Shown here one piece after another: positions 8,759 to 17,765 of a stretch of DNA of 64,000 nucleotides. The position numbers were made by a program, and so were the translations under genes. The DNA comes from UKL13-2 sp031414695 (GTDB lineage Bacteria > Pseudomonadota > Gammaproteobacteria > Burkholderiales > Usitatibacteraceae). Position 1 is the stretch's first letter, and each line of letters begins with the position of its first letter. The notes under the pieces were generated by a model. It was given only the letters and a program-made list of their open reading frames with translations. It had not been told where the DNA came from and made no database searches. The stretch covers positions 1-64,000 of the forward strand of contig JANNWG010000076.1 of assembly GCA_031414695.1 (NCBI GenBank). Direction: 5' to 3'.

Positions 8759-8987
8759 AATACGCAACTTTATTTTGCTTCGGCAAACGTTTCACCAATG
8801 CCTCCGCACGAGACGCATCTGCGCGCGATGAAAATTCTTTAATCGCCATCACACGAGTGGGTGGATTCGCTCGTGTATAGCGTGCACCCACACCTGCAAG
8901 ATGCTCATTAAAGCGGCGCTCAAGGTCAGTGGTAATGCCCGTGTAATACGCACCGGATTCACACTCGAGTATATAAAGAATCCACAT
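8748..8987 (-). CDS. GIY-YIG domain protein (YhbQ/UPF0213-like)
   Basis: 79 residues from the ATG at 8987 (a TTG two codons upstream is less likely). The single GIY-YIG nuclease domain shows YILECESGAYYTGIT, where YIL and YTG stand for the GIY and YIG triads, then DLERRFNEHL with the conserved Arg, and the family's Arg/Glu/Lys-rich C-terminal half (RAEALVKRLPKQNKVAYF). Proteins of this size are stand-alone domains of uncertain role; DNA-structure cleavage is assumed from the family. The 3' end overlaps the convergent GNAT gene. Confidence 0.85.
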   Translation of the reverse strand: MWILYILECESGAYYTGITTDLERRFNEHLAGVGARYTRANPPTRVMAIKEFSSRADASRAEALVKRLPKQNKVAYFIN

Positions 8988-9276
8988 AAGCAAATAGATA
9001 AAACCTAATAACGATGGGCATCTTGAAGCATTTTTGCTCGCAAGTACAAGCTGCTATTGCATTTTCTGAATACGCAATTCATTGCGATATTTTGTCACAC
9101 ACAGGCACATTCACGCGTTCCAATCGCAATAAGAAAACACCGCATAAGTTGATGCATGTTTAAAAACATTTGAGCCTTGAAAATCTGTAATTCGTCGCTT
9201 TGCGCTTCAAATGTTCAAGACACATTAGTAATGTTGCACCTGTTTTCTCTCGCAACATTACTCAATAGGAATCCTC

Positions 9277-9594
9277 ATGAACAAAAATATAAAGATGGTA
9301 AGTGCTGGCATATGTACTGCCGCGTTAGTTACATTGCTTGGCGCATGCGCCACAACCGAATCAAATACTGGCGAAAATTTAGCCGCAGCGAGTTCAAGCA
9401 CGAAGTATTGCCATAAGGATCGTCTCTATGTGGCGAGCAATGAAATGGTTTGCAATTGGGCAAGCAGCGCGGGCTCGGCTTGCCGCGACAATCTGCCATC
9501 GAGCCGCATTGCAGAAACTGCTGTGACTGGCGAACCCACTAACATCAGACGTTGTGATAATGGTCAATGGCTCGTGCAAGTTACGATGAAATAA
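9277..9594 (+). CDS. small lipoprotein of unknown function
   Basis: 105 residues. A signal peptide ends in a lipobox (TLLGACATT, Cys at about residue 24), predicting a lipid-anchored envelope protein. The mature part has five further Cys residues (KYCHKD, VCNW, SACRD, RRCDNG and neighbours), which could form disulfides. AGGAA precedes the ATG. It ends five bases before the convergent tag gene. I do not recognise a named family. The 290 bases upstream hold no gene I can support, only a partial reverse trace of the dispersed palindrome near 9021. Confidence 0.75.
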   Translation: MNKNIKMVSAGICTAALVTLLGACATTESNTGENLAAASSSTKYCHKDRLYVASNEMVCNWASSAGSACRDNLPSSRIAETAVTGEPTNIRRCDNGQWLVQVTMK

Positions 9595-9598
9595 ATCG

Positions 9599-10198
9599 CT
9601 AAGCAGGTTTGAATATTGCGCCCATTTTTGCGACCTGCTTATACCGTGGGCAGGTCGTAAGATGGTCGTTCACCATGCCAGTGGCTTGCATATAGGCATA
9701 GCAAATGGTGGTGCCAATAAACTTAAAGCCGCGCCTTTTTAAGTCTTTCGATAGTGCATCTGATATTGGCGTTGATGCAGGCACGTCACGCATGTGTTGC
9801 CATGTATTTTGAATCGGTTTGCCATCGACGTATGCCCAAACGTAACGCGCGAATGAGCCGCACTCTGCTTGCACATCTAAGAATAACTTCGCGTTCGTCA
9901 CCGCGCTGGCGACTTTGGCGCGATTACGAATGATGCCTGCGTTGGTGAGGAGCTTCGCTTCGTCCGCCGGACTGAAGCGAGCCACTTTTTTTGGGTCAAA
10001 GCCGGCAAATAACGCGCGATAATTTTCACGCTTCTTCAGCACTGTATCCCAAGATAAGCCAGCCTGTGCGCCTTCTAATATTAAAAACTCGAACAGCAAA
10101 TCATCGTTTGTTTCAGGCACGCCCCACTCAGTATCGTGATAATGGCGCTCGAGATCGTTAATCTCACACCAAGGGCAACGCGATGAAATATCGCTCAT
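9599..10198 (-). CDS. tag: DNA-3-methyladenine glycosylase I
   Basis: 199 residues, the normal length for Tag, a base-excision repair enzyme that removes 3-methyladenine from alkylated DNA. The zinc-binding ends are visible: SRCPWCEINDLERHYHDTEWG at the N-terminus and HLTTCPRY at the C-terminus. The catalytic core reads LEGAQAGLSWDTVLKKRENYR, with the base-recognition Glu and the conserved Trp. The start overlaps the stop of the upstream amidohydrolase gene (ATGA), so the two are co-transcribed despite having no obvious functional link. Confidence 0.95.
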   Translation of the reverse strand: MSDISSRCPWCEINDLERHYHDTEWGVPETNDDLLFEFLILEGAQAGLSWDTVLKKRENYRALFAGFDPKKVARFSPADEAKLLTNAGIIRNRAKVASAVTNAKLFLDVQAECGSFARYVWAYVDGKPIQNTWQHMRDVPASTPISDALSKDLKRRGFKFIGTTICYAYMQATGMVNDHLTTCPRYKQVAKMGAIFKPA

Positions 10199-11466
10199 GG
10201 TTTTTTATAAACCACGCCATCTTTCATCACAAACGTAACGCGATTCATTACGCTAATATCTTTTTGCGGCTCGCCGGGCACCGCGATAATATCGGCAAAT
10301 TTACCCGCTTCAATCGTGCCCATGTCTTTTTCTAGCCCCATCACTGTCGCGCCATGTAATGTTGCCGCGCGTATCGCCTCAAGTGGCGGCATACCCGCTT
10401 CAACCATGTATTCAAATTCACGTGCGTTCTCACCGTGAGGGCCAACACCTTGATCAGTGCCGAATGCTACCTTCACGCCTGCTTTGTACGCGCGACCGAA
10501 GCTTGCTTGAATTAATGGGCCAATGGTGGCTGCTTTTGGTTGAATGATGGGTGGAAAAAAACCTGCGATTTTTGATTTTTCCGCAACGAATTTTCCCGCT
10601 GAAATCGTTGCCACCAGCCACGTGCCGTTTTGTTTCATTAAACCAATGGCCTCATCGTCCAGATAGGTGCCGTGTTCAATGGTTTGCACGCCTGCGCGTA
10701 TAGCGCGCTTCATGCCTTCTGCGCCATGCGCGTGCGTAACTACCGGCATGCTGTAATCGCGTGCAGTTGCAATAATGGCGGTTAATTCTTCATCCGCAAG
10801 AAGTGGTGCATCACCACTTTTAGCCAATGACAATACGCCACCTGTTGTGGCGATTTTGATTAAATCAAAGCCTTCTTTGTAGCGCTGCCGTACGGCACGT
10901 CGTACTTCGCTTGCTCCATTAGCAATACCGCCGCTCGGCACGGACATTAAATCAGCGCGTAGGCCATTCGTAGGATCACCATGCCCGCCTGTGGTGCTAA
11001 CGCCGCCAGCGGCCTGTATGCGCGGCCCTTTGACGATACCTTGATTAATCGCATTACGCAGCGCAACACCGACACCTGGTGCGCTACCTAAATCACGTAC
11101 AGCGGTAAAGCCTGCGAGTAAGGTTTTTTCAGCATTTGCCACGGAGCGTACCGCATAGTCGGCAGGATTAAATGAAAACCCTTCAACAGTTGAGTTGGCA
11201 TTAATGCTTGAGCCCAAATGCACATGCAAGTCGATAAGCCCTGGCATACAAGTTTGTTGGCGAAGGTCAATAACGGTAGCGTCCTTTTCAGTGATGTAGC
11301 CAAGCGCCACTGATTTAATCCGCTGGTTGTCGACAACAATTGTGCGCTCTGGCTCAAGCTGCAATGACCGCACATTAACAACTTGTCCGCAGTGAATCAG
11401 TGTCTTGGCCGCATGAGCAGACATGGCAGACGTTAGACAAACTAATATTATCGATATTGATCGCAT
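10195..11466 (-). CDS. exported metal-dependent amidohydrolase (prolidase/imidazolonepropionase-like)
   Basis: 423 residues with a signal peptide (SISIILVCLTSAMSAHA). Unlike the pair at 3.6-8.2 kb, this protein keeps the metal site: CMPGLIDLHVHLGSS (HxH), a Lys in FDLIKIATTGG, VVTHAHGAEG, IEHGTYLDD and the Asp in AFGTDQGVGPHG. The pattern matches secreted imidazolonepropionase-like or Xaa-Pro dipeptidase-like amidohydrolases; the substrate is not known. AAGGA stands 9 bases before the ATG. It precedes tag with a 4-base overlap. Confidence 0.9.
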   Translation of the reverse strand: MRSISIILVCLTSAMSAHAAKTLIHCGQVVNVRSLQLEPERTIVVDNQRIKSVALGYITEKDATVIDLRQQTCMPGLIDLHVHLGSSINANSTVEGFSFNPADYAVRSVANAEKTLLAGFTAVRDLGSAPGVGVALRNAINQGIVKGPRIQAAGGVSTTGGHGDPTNGLRADLMSVPSGGIANGASEVRRAVRQRYKEGFDLIKIATTGGVLSLAKSGDAPLLADEELTAIIATARDYSMPVVTHAHGAEGMKRAIRAGVQTIEHGTYLDDEAIGLMKQNGTWLVATISAGKFVAEKSKIAGFFPPIIQPKAATIGPLIQASFGRAYKAGVKVAFGTDQGVGPHGENAREFEYMVEAGMPPLEAIRAATLHGATVMGLEKDMGTIEAGKFADIIAVPGEPQKDISVMNRVTFVMKDGVVYKKP

Positions 11467-11536
11467 GATTGTGGGTCCTTGTTTGAAAAAACAAAAAACG
11501 CTTTTGATTTGCTATAAGCCGCTCACGGCTAACTCG

Positions 11537-12778
11537 TTATAAAATCGCCAGCTCCGCGCTACGACGAATATGGCGCATCGCCTCATTAGGTTTACCGACT
11601 TGCTCCATTAGTTTGGCTAATGTCATATGGGCATCAAGTGTTGGTTGTAGCGCCACACTCGCTTCTAAATAGCTTTGTGCTTTGCCCCACAGCGCTTGTC
11701 GCATACAAAGTTTGCCGAGTGTAGCGAGTATGAAGGCGTCACGTGGGTGTTGTTTGAGCCAGCTTTCAGCGTGTTCAATTTGGGCGACGGTGGAGTCGGC
11801 TTTTGCGGTCGCGTAGCATTTTGCCAAGCTAGCGTAATTTGGCGACCAATCAGATTTATCATTATTGTTATGAAATTTTGCGATTGTCTCTTCGATGATT
11901 TCAGCCGCATCATTATCCAAACCAAGTGCGATCAATCGGTTGGCGAGCACTTCTACTAAGCGCGGCTGATAGCGAATGGATGTTTCGCATTTTTTCCATT
12001 GATCTATCAATAGGTCACGCTGCGCGGGGCGAGATTTGACCAACTCTATCTCGGCATTTAATCGTATATCGTCCACGGCGGATTGCGGCATTAGTCCAGT
12101 GCGCTTGAGCGGGCCTAATGTCAAGATGACATCATGCCAAGCAGCCGCATTTATTTCGGCCTCTAGTTTCATTTTTAAGACGCCAATATTAGTCGTGTCA
12201 TCCTTCGCCAGCGATTGCAAAAGCGGTAGCGCTTCTGCCGCACGGCCTTCGGCGAGCAGCATGTAGGCCTTTGAGGCGTCGCGCATTTTGGCGGCGTTGC
12301 TATCGGTAATTTTTTCTAGGTAAGGTAATGCAGCGGGCAAATTACCGCCTTCATGTGCTGCCCACGCAGCAAGCGCGGCAGCTATATTGCGAATATCGGG
12401 GTTGTCTTTATGCGCGACAGCATCAATGGACATGGCGTGGCGAGCAAGCTTTTCGGCATCGTCAAAACGGCCGCTAAACAATGCCGCTAAGCTATTGTGT
12501 AAATCCGCGACAAGGCGCTCCTTGTCACGCGCGAGTTTATTGGCGCGTCGTTGACGTGGCAATGCATAAGCCGCAATTGAAAGTCGAATCACAAAGTAAC
12601 AAGCGACAAATGCGGCGATTGTTAAAAAACAAAACATTAACATCGAGACTTCGATGCGCCATGGCGGCACTACAAATACCGCATAGCCTGCGCCATAGCG
12701 ACCAGCAAGCGCTAATAAGACGGCTAAGGCAGCCATCGCAAACAACCACATGACCCAACGTATCGGTTTTGATGTCAT
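11537..12778 (-). CDS. hemY: HemY, TPR membrane protein of the haem cluster
   Basis: 413 residues. Two N-terminal membrane segments (about 8-26 and 43-65) are followed by tetratricopeptide-like helices through to the C-terminus (for example LLAEGRAAEALPLLQSLAKD and YLEASVALQPTLDAHMTLAKL). This is the proteobacterial HemY found at the end of hemCDXY operons, not the unrelated protoporphyrinogen oxidase of the same name. The exact role is unsettled; a scaffold or coupling function in porphyrin synthesis is usually proposed. It starts five bases after hemX. Confidence 0.9.
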   Translation of the reverse strand: MTSKPIRWVMWLFAMAALAVLLALAGRYGAGYAVFVVPPWRIEVSMLMFCFLTIAAFVACYFVIRLSIAAYALPRQRRANKLARDKERLVADLHNSLAALFSGRFDDAEKLARHAMSIDAVAHKDNPDIRNIAAALAAWAAHEGGNLPAALPYLEKITDSNAAKMRDASKAYMLLAEGRAAEALPLLQSLAKDDTTNIGVLKMKLEAEINAAAWHDVILTLGPLKRTGLMPQSAVDDIRLNAEIELVKSRPAQRDLLIDQWKKCETSIRYQPRLVEVLANRLIALGLDNDAAEIIEETIAKFHNNNDKSDWSPNYASLAKCYATAKADSTVAQIEHAESWLKQHPRDAFILATLGKLCMRQALWGKAQSYLEASVALQPTLDAHMTLAKLMEQVGKPNEAMRHIRRSAELAIL

Positions 12779-12783
12779 GTTGA

Positions 12784-13866
12784 TTAGCGACTATTTTTAG
12801 CGCGGCTATCGCGCGCGTTGCGTGCGTCTCTGACGGCATTCACGCTTTGAACAATATCGGGTGTGGCAATGGATACCGTGTTTTCGCTCAAGACTTTCAA
12901 CCCAGCAATCGCATTTTGATTCGCGCGAGCTTTGGGATCAAAGTATTTAGTCAGTAGCTCTCGTGCAGCTTTGATGTCTTCTTTAAAATTCACATCATCA
13001 CGCGCTAGGAGCGATGTGCGTGCCGATAGCAAGCGCAACTTCAAACTTTCGCGCACAAATACCGACTGTTGCGGCGTGATTAATGCTGCTTCAGTTGGCT
13101 CTAATTCGCGGATGCGAACAATGTCTTTCATCTCGCGCCAAAAATCACGCCACGCCGCCTCTGCCCAAGATTTTTCTTTCGCAACAGCGGGGGAATTGCT
13201 GGTTAATTCCTTGGTCAACAGGGCAGGTACGGCTAACGGCAGGGTTGCGCTTTGCAGCATGAATAAATCGAGCTTAACAATAATGCCTTGTGTGTCGAGC
13301 GCGGGAGTTGCTTTTAAGCGCTCTAAATCTTGGGTAATGGCGCGGCGTAGCGGTGTGGCTTGCAGTTTATCGGCGCGGCTCAATCGTTGATCCGCCGATT
13401 GCAATGCGGCAATCGCCGCGCGTACATTGCCCGCTAAGGTTAATTCACGACTGGCGATATTGAGCGTTTGCTCAATTTCAGCAAGTAGCCAATCTTCCGG
13501 CGCGCGCGCAAGATCACGCGTCATCTCCTCAATAGCAACACGCTGATTTTGAAATTCAGCAATCTTACTATCAAGCTGCGCCACACGATTTTGCGCGTCT
13601 TTGGTATCACGTACTAATGCATCTTGACGCGCCGCAACGTCTCTTGCTAACTTGTCCAGCTCGGCAATTTTTCCCCCAAGGGACTGAATCATTTCTTGCT
13701 GATTGGCACGCGAATCCCACCACACCGCCACACTGACAACGAACGCCAGCGCCGCCAGCGCCAACGCGGCTAAGGCTGTCAGGCTCAGTGATTCAACAGA
13801 CTTTAGCGGCTGTGTTAGCTTAGTTGGCTCAACAGACAATGGTTCGGCGCGGTTTTCGCTATTCAT
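12784..13866 (-). CDS. hemX: HemX-like membrane protein
   Basis: 360 residues. One transmembrane segment near 28-50 (LTALAALALAALAFVVSVAVWW) is followed by a long coiled coil (about 55-125, ELDKLARDVAARQDALVRDT) and an alpha-helical domain holding the family motif DWLLAEIEQTLNIASRELTLAGN. These are the marks of proteobacterial HemX, sometimes mis-annotated as a uroporphyrinogen methyltransferase. It lies third in the hem run, between hemD and hemY; function is inferred from context only. Confidence 0.9.
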   Translation of the reverse strand: MNSENRAEPLSVEPTKLTQPLKSVESLSLTALAALALAALAFVVSVAVWWDSRANQQEMIQSLGGKIAELDKLARDVAARQDALVRDTKDAQNRVAQLDSKIAEFQNQRVAIEEMTRDLARAPEDWLLAEIEQTLNIASRELTLAGNVRAAIAALQSADQRLSRADKLQATPLRRAITQDLERLKATPALDTQGIIVKLDLFMLQSATLPLAVPALLTKELTSNSPAVAKEKSWAEAAWRDFWREMKDIVRIRELEPTEAALITPQQSVFVRESLKLRLLSARTSLLARDDVNFKEDIKAARELLTKYFDPKARANQNAIAGLKVLSENTVSIATPDIVQSVNAVRDARNARDSRAKNSR

Positions 13867-13921
13867 GAAGGCACTTTATGGGTAAGTTGCTATTCAACCC
13901 GATGCGCAGAAGACTTGCAAC

Positions 13922-14722
13922 TTAGACATTGAGTTTGCGTAAGTTATCTATTAGTTTGTTGTCATCCAGCGACACCACGCTGACCACCTTTACGCCACGT
14001 TTTTTTGCCACCGCCGCGATACGTGCATGGGGCACCAGCAAATGCGCCACACGTTTGACCAAGCCGTCGCCATTTTCATCAAGTGCATCGAGCGTCTCGA
14101 CACTGCCAGCAATCACATGTGTCGCATTGTGAATTGCCCAGCGCAGTGCGGCGCGACGTTTAAGTGACATGACAACTGAGGCGCGTTGATAGCAAATAAT
14201 GCCCACCACCATGGCGCCGCGTTTGACTAAGGTATCAGCGAGCAGCGTACGACCGCCTGCGTCTGAGGCGCCTTTCATAACTACGATCGTTTGTCCGGTG
14301 ATATGTTGCAAGATTGGGTCGGCTAGCAGCGACTCGCTATCTTCGCCTTGGGTGGGCACAAATAAACATGTTTCACCTAACTTTTCGAGCATCTTAGCGG
14401 TGGCGGCGCCTATGGCAATGTGTCGTGCAAGTGGTGAAAATAATTTCAACTTACGAATGATGGGCACGCCATATTGCGCCGCCGCCGCACTCACGTAAAT
14501 GACCTTTGTTGGCGTTGTCAGGCTATTCAGCAGTGGGCGGTATTGGTTCGCAACCTGCGTGGCGGGTAGCGGGGTAATTTGTAGCAGTGGAAAGGCAAGC
14601 GCTTGGGCGCCAGCATGGACGAGCGCATCAACTGTTTTTGTGGCTTGCGGCTCAGGGCGAGTGACCACCACGCGGCAACCTACTAAGATTTGCGGCGCAG
14701 GAGGCATAATTTTTGCGCGCAT
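13922..14722 (-). CDS. hemD: uroporphyrinogen-III synthase
   Basis: 266 residues, the usual size for HemD, which closes hydroxymethylbilane and inverts ring D. The two-lobed fold shows as VVVTRPEPQA at the start, VSAAAAQYGVPII near 80, FVPTQGEDSESLL and the second-lobe VMKGASDAGGRTLLADTL. HemD sequences diverge widely, so the call also rests on its position directly after hemC (18 bases away) and before hemX. Confidence 0.92.
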   Translation of the reverse strand: MRAKIMPPAPQILVGCRVVVTRPEPQATKTVDALVHAGAQALAFPLLQITPLPATQVANQYRPLLNSLTTPTKVIYVSAAAAQYGVPIIRKLKLFSPLARHIAIGAATAKMLEKLGETCLFVPTQGEDSESLLADPILQHITGQTIVVMKGASDAGGRTLLADTLVKRGAMVVGIICYQRASVVMSLKRRAALRWAIHNATHVIAGSVETLDALDENGDGLVKRVAHLLVPHARIAAVAKKRGVKVVSVVSLDDNKLIDNLRKLNV

Positions 14723-14740
14723 ATTGCTTACGATACGGCG

Positions 14741-15700
14741 CTAAATGTTGGGCGCGATTTGCGCGTTGCGTGAGGCCATCAGTGCGGCGAGAATTTTATC
14801 GGCACCTGCGGCTAGTAGTGACTCTGCCAATGCCGTGCCGATGGCTACCGCATCACGCATGTCGCCACCTTGTTGGTTAGCGATGCGCGTTTTACCGTCG
14901 GTGGTGGCGACAAAACCTGCAATTGTTAACTTGCTGCCATCGAGTGTTGCCGACGCCCCTAACGGCACATCACAGCTGGCCGATAACCGCAGACCAAATG
15001 CACGCTCAGCCGCTACCATTGCGGTGGTATCTGGCCGAGTGAAAGGCGCTAACAATGCGGCAACCTGTGACTCATCTGACCGATACTCGATACCGAGTGC
15101 ACCTTGCGTAACTGCCGGAATAAAACGCGATTTATCCAACATGCCGCGTATGCGATCCCCAAAGCCCAAACGCCGCAGCCCTGCACTCGCCAATATGATG
15201 GCGTCGTATTCGCCATCATCGAGCTTACGCAGTCGCGTGTTGACATTGCCACGTAGCGGGATGATTTCAAGGCCTGGATAAAAATGCCGAATCTGGCTTT
15301 CGCGACGCAAGCTCGAAGTGCCAATTTTTGCGCCTGCGGGTAAATCGTCAAGCCCCGCAAAATGATTTGATACAAATGCATCTGCCACTTCTTCACGCGC
15401 GCCGACCGTTAAGAGTGCAAAGCCGTCGGGCATGACCATCGGTACATCTTTCATCGAATGCACCGCGATGTCAGCCCTGCCTTCAGCCATTGCAACTTCT
15501 AACTCTTTGATAAATAGCCCTTTTCCACCTATTTGCGAGAGCGGCTTATCGAGAATTTGATCTCCCTTGGTGGTCATGCCGATGATATCTACCGCCAATC
15601 CGGGGTGAAATTTTTTAAGTTCTGCAGCTACCCATTCAGTCTGCGCCATGGCGAGCGGGCTTTCACGAGAGGCAATTCGAATTAAGTTAGGGTTGGTCAT
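14741..15700 (-). CDS. hemC: porphobilinogen deaminase (hydroxymethylbilane synthase)
   Basis: 319 residues. It polymerises four porphobilinogens on a dipyrromethane cofactor. Visible motifs are RIASRESPLAMAQTEWV at the N-terminus, KDVPMVMPDG, GTSSLRRESQIRHFYPGL and RGNVNTRLRKLDDGEYDAII. The cofactor-binding Cys lies in RLSASCDVPLG near residue 244. It is the first gene of the hemCDXY run. The 170 bases upstream hold a copy of the dispersed palindrome (15742-15800). Confidence 0.97.
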   Translation of the reverse strand: MTNPNLIRIASRESPLAMAQTEWVAAELKKFHPGLAVDIIGMTTKGDQILDKPLSQIGGKGLFIKELEVAMAEGRADIAVHSMKDVPMVMPDGFALLTVGAREEVADAFVSNHFAGLDDLPAGAKIGTSSLRRESQIRHFYPGLEIIPLRGNVNTRLRKLDDGEYDAIILASAGLRRLGFGDRIRGMLDKSRFIPAVTQGALGIEYRSDESQVAALLAPFTRPDTTAMVAAERAFGLRLSASCDVPLGASATLDGSKLTIAGFVATTDGKTRIANQQGGDMRDAVAIGTALAESLLAAGADKILAALMASRNAQIAPNI

Positions 15701-15741
15701 GATTGAATAAATTTAGCTATTGTTTTTAAGAAAAACTCTTT

Positions 15742-15800
15742 GTTTAGCGGGCGTTTTGACATGTTTATGCTCGAAAGCGCTCGTATTTATTAGAGTTTAC
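15742..15800. repeat. dispersed 3'-end palindrome, copy
   Basis: The copy reads TTTAGCGGGCGTTTTGACAT... followed by TTATGCTCGAAAGCGCTCG and TATTTATTAGAG. It matches the family pattern: outer arm ending CGGGC, inner A/T-rich palindrome, then GCGCTCG and a TATTA tail. It lies between hemC and the 3' end of the unknown gene at 15874-16815, which is transcribed towards it. Confidence 0.65.
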
Positions 15801-15873
15801 ACAATTGTGCCTTCGCTAAAACATCAACGTAGCGGACACTAGAAACAATACCAAGCGGCGCTAAAACTAGCGA

Positions 15874-16815
15874 TTAATCGTTGGCACCACGGCCAACACT
15901 TTTGCGCGCCTCGTTTGACTCAGCATTTTCATTTGAAGCCACCGCATTGTCCGTGTTGAGTGATCTTGCATAGGCGGCTTTGACTCTGGCTTGCTTTTCA
16001 AGCTGAGCAATACCTTCAGGGCTTTCATCGAATTGATGCTTTACTCGCGCAAAAATTGACCAACCCACTTGCTGCCACCAGGCCGCATAACGTTCGGCCA
16101 TCTCGGGCATGGGGACAAGATTTTTTTCACAGAATGCATCGTCAGCATTGACCACGGTTTGCCAATCGGACAGAAGTGTCAAGGCGGGGTTGAGGCGTAC
16201 TTCGTTTTCAATGACTTCGCGGCAATAAATTAAGTGTTCCACATAATCTTGCTGCTCTAAAAAGCCCTCTTCGCAATCCTGCACAATGCCTAGCCATTCG
16301 CGTGCTGATTTGCAGAATTTCGCGAATACGGTTGTATCAGGCGGTGGTATTTGATTTTCGCAAACGCTATCAGGCAAAGCTACCCAGCAAACAGGCAAAG
16401 TGGCTGGATTTTCTACGATGGTTTTTTCCCACACTCCACGTTCGTGGCGCGAGCCATCACTATCAAGGTAAACAAGCTGCCAATTTTCAGTACAGCTTTC
16501 CACAACAATGCCATGACCGCGAAAATTACACAAAATCCATTCGCCGCGTGGAATTACCTCAAGTTGCGCTTTTGTGCCGTCTGTAAGCTGCCAATGTGCG
16601 GTCGGCAAATTACGTTCGCCGCCATCATAGGGCGTGATGCGCGGGCTCAACGCGGCAACGGTTTTAATCTTCGACTCAACCACGACACCATCGGGGAAAT
16701 CCCAACGCTGAAAGCGCACGATCAATTTGTCACTCGCTAGGCGTGCTAAGACTTCGCCTTCACCGTGGTCGTTGTGCCAGCACCAATGGCCGGGCTCGAG
16801 AAAAAAATGCGGCAT
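15874..16815 (-). CDS. unknown protein, 313 residues
   Basis: Not recognised. The N-terminal half is rich in beta-type segments and aromatic residues (PGHWCWHNDHGEGEVLARL, then KLIVRFQRWDFPDGVVVES and EWILCNFRGHGIVVES), suggesting small beta-barrel or Tudor/SH3-like repeats. The C-terminal half is helical, with many Trp and Glu, and ends in a Ser/Asn/Glu-rich tail. There is no signal peptide or membrane segment. I take the ATG at 16815, preceded by an in-frame GTG. No strong ribosome site is visible. The 150 bases upstream show no gene. Confidence 0.6.
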   Translation of the reverse strand: MPHFFLEPGHWCWHNDHGEGEVLARLASDKLIVRFQRWDFPDGVVVESKIKTVAALSPRITPYDGGERNLPTAHWQLTDGTKAQLEVIPRGEWILCNFRGHGIVVESCTENWQLVYLDSDGSRHERGVWEKTIVENPATLPVCWVALPDSVCENQIPPPDTTVFAKFCKSAREWLGIVQDCEEGFLEQQDYVEHLIYCREVIENEVRLNPALTLLSDWQTVVNADDAFCEKNLVPMPEMAERYAAWWQQVGWSIFARVKHQFDESPEGIAQLEKQARVKAAYARSLNTDNAVASNENAESNEARKSVGRGAND

Positions 16816-16967
16816 CACGTTGATGTGTTCGTTAAGGAATTTTTAGTGATTAATGTCACTAATATTGTAGCGTTATTTATGCAAATAAGCGCCTGTATTT
16901 TAAGCAGTTTCAGCCCTTTATCATGCTGCACTGCCGCAAAAAACAACGTGTCTAATTTAGCCGATGA

Positions 16968-17105
16968 TTAACTTTTTTTATCGGCTTTTTTATCCTTCGC
17001 CACAGCAGGAGGCACATAGTCACCAATCACACTTTTGAGTGGACACGGCTTAAAAATGGGGCATTTAGCGCAGCCCGATACTAGCGCAACTGGACAGAGT
17101 GTCAT
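16968..17105 (-). CDS. 45-residue Cys-rich small protein
   Basis: A perfect AAGGAG lies 7 bases before the ATG, and the 45 codons encode MTLCPVALVSGCAKCPIFKP then CPLKSVIGDYVPP and a Lys-rich tail. Four of the Cys sit in a C-x7-C-x2-C-x5-C pattern between residues 4 and 21, suited to binding zinc or an iron-sulfur cluster or to disulfides. I recall short proteins of this CPVALxxGCxKCPxFxxCPLKxVIGDY type from other proteobacteria but know no function. It stands alone on the minus strand, ahead of the divergent DUF2141 gene. Confidence 0.7.
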   Translation of the reverse strand: MTLCPVALVSGCAKCPIFKPCPLKSVIGDYVPPAVAKDKKADKKS

Positions 17106-17124
17106 TTGGGTTCTCCTTGGGTTA

Positions 17125-17148
17125 GCGTGAAGTCAACTCACTTCACGC
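17125..17148. other. small hairpin upstream of the Cys-rich gene
   Basis: GCGTGAAG and CTTCACGC form an 8-bp stem around an 8-base loop, 20 bases upstream of the Cys-rich gene's start. It has no T-run, so it is not a standard terminator; it could be an operator or a 5'-UTR structure of that gene. Confidence 0.3.
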
Positions 17149-17327
17149 GGCGGATGCCTGCTCCAATGTTAACCGCGTTTAGCAATTACCGCTCGCGCTG
17201 CCAACAAACCATTCGCGCCGTTTTTTGCCGATTCGTCGCTTTGCTTGCCCTGATGGTTGCCGGTATTGGCAAACTTCGCTCCATGTTGTGCCAAACGTAA
17301 ATCCTTTACCAATCAACGGAGACCGAA

Positions 17328-17756
17328 ATGAAACGAACCCTCTTAACCACCTGCCTAATAGCTGCTGCATTAATCATCTCTACAAACGCCACTAACGCCA
17401 ACGCGGCTGATGTCAGTTTGACCATTAACGGCGTCGGCGATAAAGGCAATGTCATGATTGCACTATTTAAGAAAGACGATAAGTGGCTCGGCAAATCCAC
17501 CATGGGCACGATGACGGCAGCCAAAAAAGACGGTGTTACGGTTTCCTTCAAAGATTTGCCTGAAGGCGAATATGCGGTGTCACTCTTTGTTGATGAAAAT
17601 AGCAACGGCAAAATGGATAAAAACGCGATTGGCATTCCTACTGAAGCTTATGGCTTTTCCAATGATGCATCCGGTAATTTTGGCCCACCATCGTTTGAAC
17701 AAGCTAAATTTGTCGTAGGCAAAGACAAATCGGCAATCACCATCACACTTAAATAG
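17328..17756 (+). CDS. DUF2141 domain secreted protein
   Basis: 142 residues. A signal peptide ends NANA-ADV, and the mature 115 residues form one DUF2141 domain: VSLTINGVGDKGNVMIALFK, FKDLPEGEYAVSLFVDENSN, GKMDKNAIGIPTEAYGFSND. The DENSNGKMD segment looks like a calcium-binding-type loop. GGAGA precedes the ATG. It lies 9 bases upstream of the carotenoid oxygenase gene and is surely co-transcribed with it. DUF2141 proteins often sit beside carotenoid genes, but their role is not known to me. Confidence 0.9.
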   Translation: MKRTLLTTCLIAAALIISTNATNANAADVSLTINGVGDKGNVMIALFKKDDKWLGKSTMGTMTAAKKDGVTVSFKDLPEGEYAVSLFVDENSNGKMDKNAIGIPTEAYGFSNDASGNFGPPSFEQAKFVVGKDKSAITITLK

Positions 17757-17765
17757 GCAGGCAAT

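Noticed and set aside
9015..9045. GAAGCATTTTTGCTCG, like the inner part of the dispersed palindrome in reverse
   Set aside because: Outer arms are missing, so it cannot be told from chance.
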